Below, piece by piece: positions 4,947 through 5,108 of a stretch of 5,108 bases of DNA (its first letter is position 1; the number at the start of each line of letters is the position of its first letter). Origin of the DNA: Rhodocyclaceae bacterium (lineage in GTDB: Bacteria > Pseudomonadota > Gammaproteobacteria > Burkholderiales > Rhodocyclaceae); assembly GCA_030689585.1 (NCBI GenBank), contig JAUYFZ010000161.1, forward strand, positions 1-5,108, read 5' to 3'. The notes under the pieces were generated by a model. It was not told where the DNA came from and made no database searches. It saw nothing but the letters and a program-made list of their open reading frames with translations. The translations under genes were made by a program, and so were the position numbers.

Positions 4947-5108
4947 TTAGTTTCGCAGTGCCAAGGCAGGCGCCGCCACAGAGTAACGCCGGATTCCCTG
5001 CCACAAAGCCTCGGCCATCGTGTCCTGATATCCCCCATCATTCAAGCGTCGTTCCTCGTCAGGGTTTGAGATAAAGGCCGTCTCAACAAGGATGGAGGGA
5101 ATATCTGG
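4947..5108 (-). CDS. N-acetylmuramoyl-L-alanine amidase (Amidase_3), C-terminal fragment (5' end outside the window)
   Basis: Only the last 53 codons are present. The fragment holds the family's end motif: IPSILVETAFISNPDEERRL at fragment residues 3-22. The Glu in LVET (fragment residue 9) corresponds to the conserved catalytic glutamate of zinc-dependent Amidase_3 enzymes. These enzymes act in the periplasm and cut the bond between N-acetylmuramic acid and L-alanine of the peptide stem during cell separation. The tail, with a helix (MAEALWQGIRRY) and no further domain, resembles Gram-negative AmiC-type proteins. The gene ends with two tandem TAA codons (4949-4944). It is on the same strand as the next operon but unrelated in function, and a promoter lies between them. 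It was found by translating the window edge directly. Confidence 0.85.
   Translation of the reverse strand, partial: PDIPSILVETAFISNPDEERRLNDGGYQDTMAEALWQGIRRYSVAAPALALRN

Noticed and set aside
4815..5069. A plus-strand open frame spanning the intergenic region and the amidase fragment.
   Set aside because: It runs antisense across the predicted promoter and the well-supported amidase tail and shows no domain.
1..5108. CRISPR arrays, tRNA or rRNA genes, insertion sequences or other mobile-element marks.
   Set aside because: No regularly spaced repeats, tRNA-like cloverleaf or transposase-like frame was seen. Coding is continuous and all on one strand.

Overview
The window is a stretch of a bacterial chromosome, roughly half GC, with every credible gene on the minus strand. 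It reads from right to left. The rightmost gene is the 3' end of a cell-wall amidase. After a gap of about 115 bases holding a good sigma70-type promoter comes a tightly packed run of seven genes. The Gram-negative-style amidase tail, the anaerobe-type 2-oxoacid:ferredoxin oxidoreductase genes and the HdrB/HdrC-type iron-sulfur proteins together suggest a Gram-negative, probably autotrophic or microaerophilic bacterium. A proteobacterial chemolithotroph is plausible, but the sequence alone does not fix the taxon.

Layout, in transcription order. 5108-4947: C-terminal end of an Amidase_3 N-acetylmuramoyl-L-alanine amidase. 4946-4831: intergenic region with an A/T-rich UP-like tract, -35/-10 boxes and a 9-bp tandem direct repeat just past the predicted transcription start. 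4830-4087: SdhB/FrdB-like iron-sulfur subunit with one [2Fe-2S] and two [4Fe-4S] motifs. 4065-2338: SdhA/FrdA-like flavoprotein. 2335-1811: stand-alone ferritin-like (rubrerythrin-family) diiron protein. 1814-1374: HdrC-like dicluster protein. 1371-481: HdrB-like protein with two CCG domains. 471-199: 2x[4Fe-4S] ferredoxin of the KorD type. 202-1: N-terminus of KorA, the alpha subunit of 2-oxoglutarate:ferredoxin oxidoreductase, cut by the window edge. Gaps inside the run are 21, 2, -4, 2, 9 and -4 bases, so it is very likely one operon.

Read together, the flavoprotein, FeS subunit, HdrC-like and HdrB-like proteins look like a four-subunit succinate:acceptor or fumarate reductase of the 'type E'/thiol:fumarate reductase kind. 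HdrCB-like subunits replace the usual haem-bearing membrane anchor. The flavoprotein keeps all the catalytic residues of fumarate reductase but has Asn where the covalent-FAD His should be. The downstream kor genes link succinyl-CoA to 2-oxoglutarate. The operon therefore covers the fumarate-succinate and 2-oxoglutarate steps of the TCA cycle, in a form that could run reductively. The diiron protein in the middle may protect these oxygen-sensitive iron-sulfur enzymes, or may take electrons from them to reduce peroxide; that role is inference.
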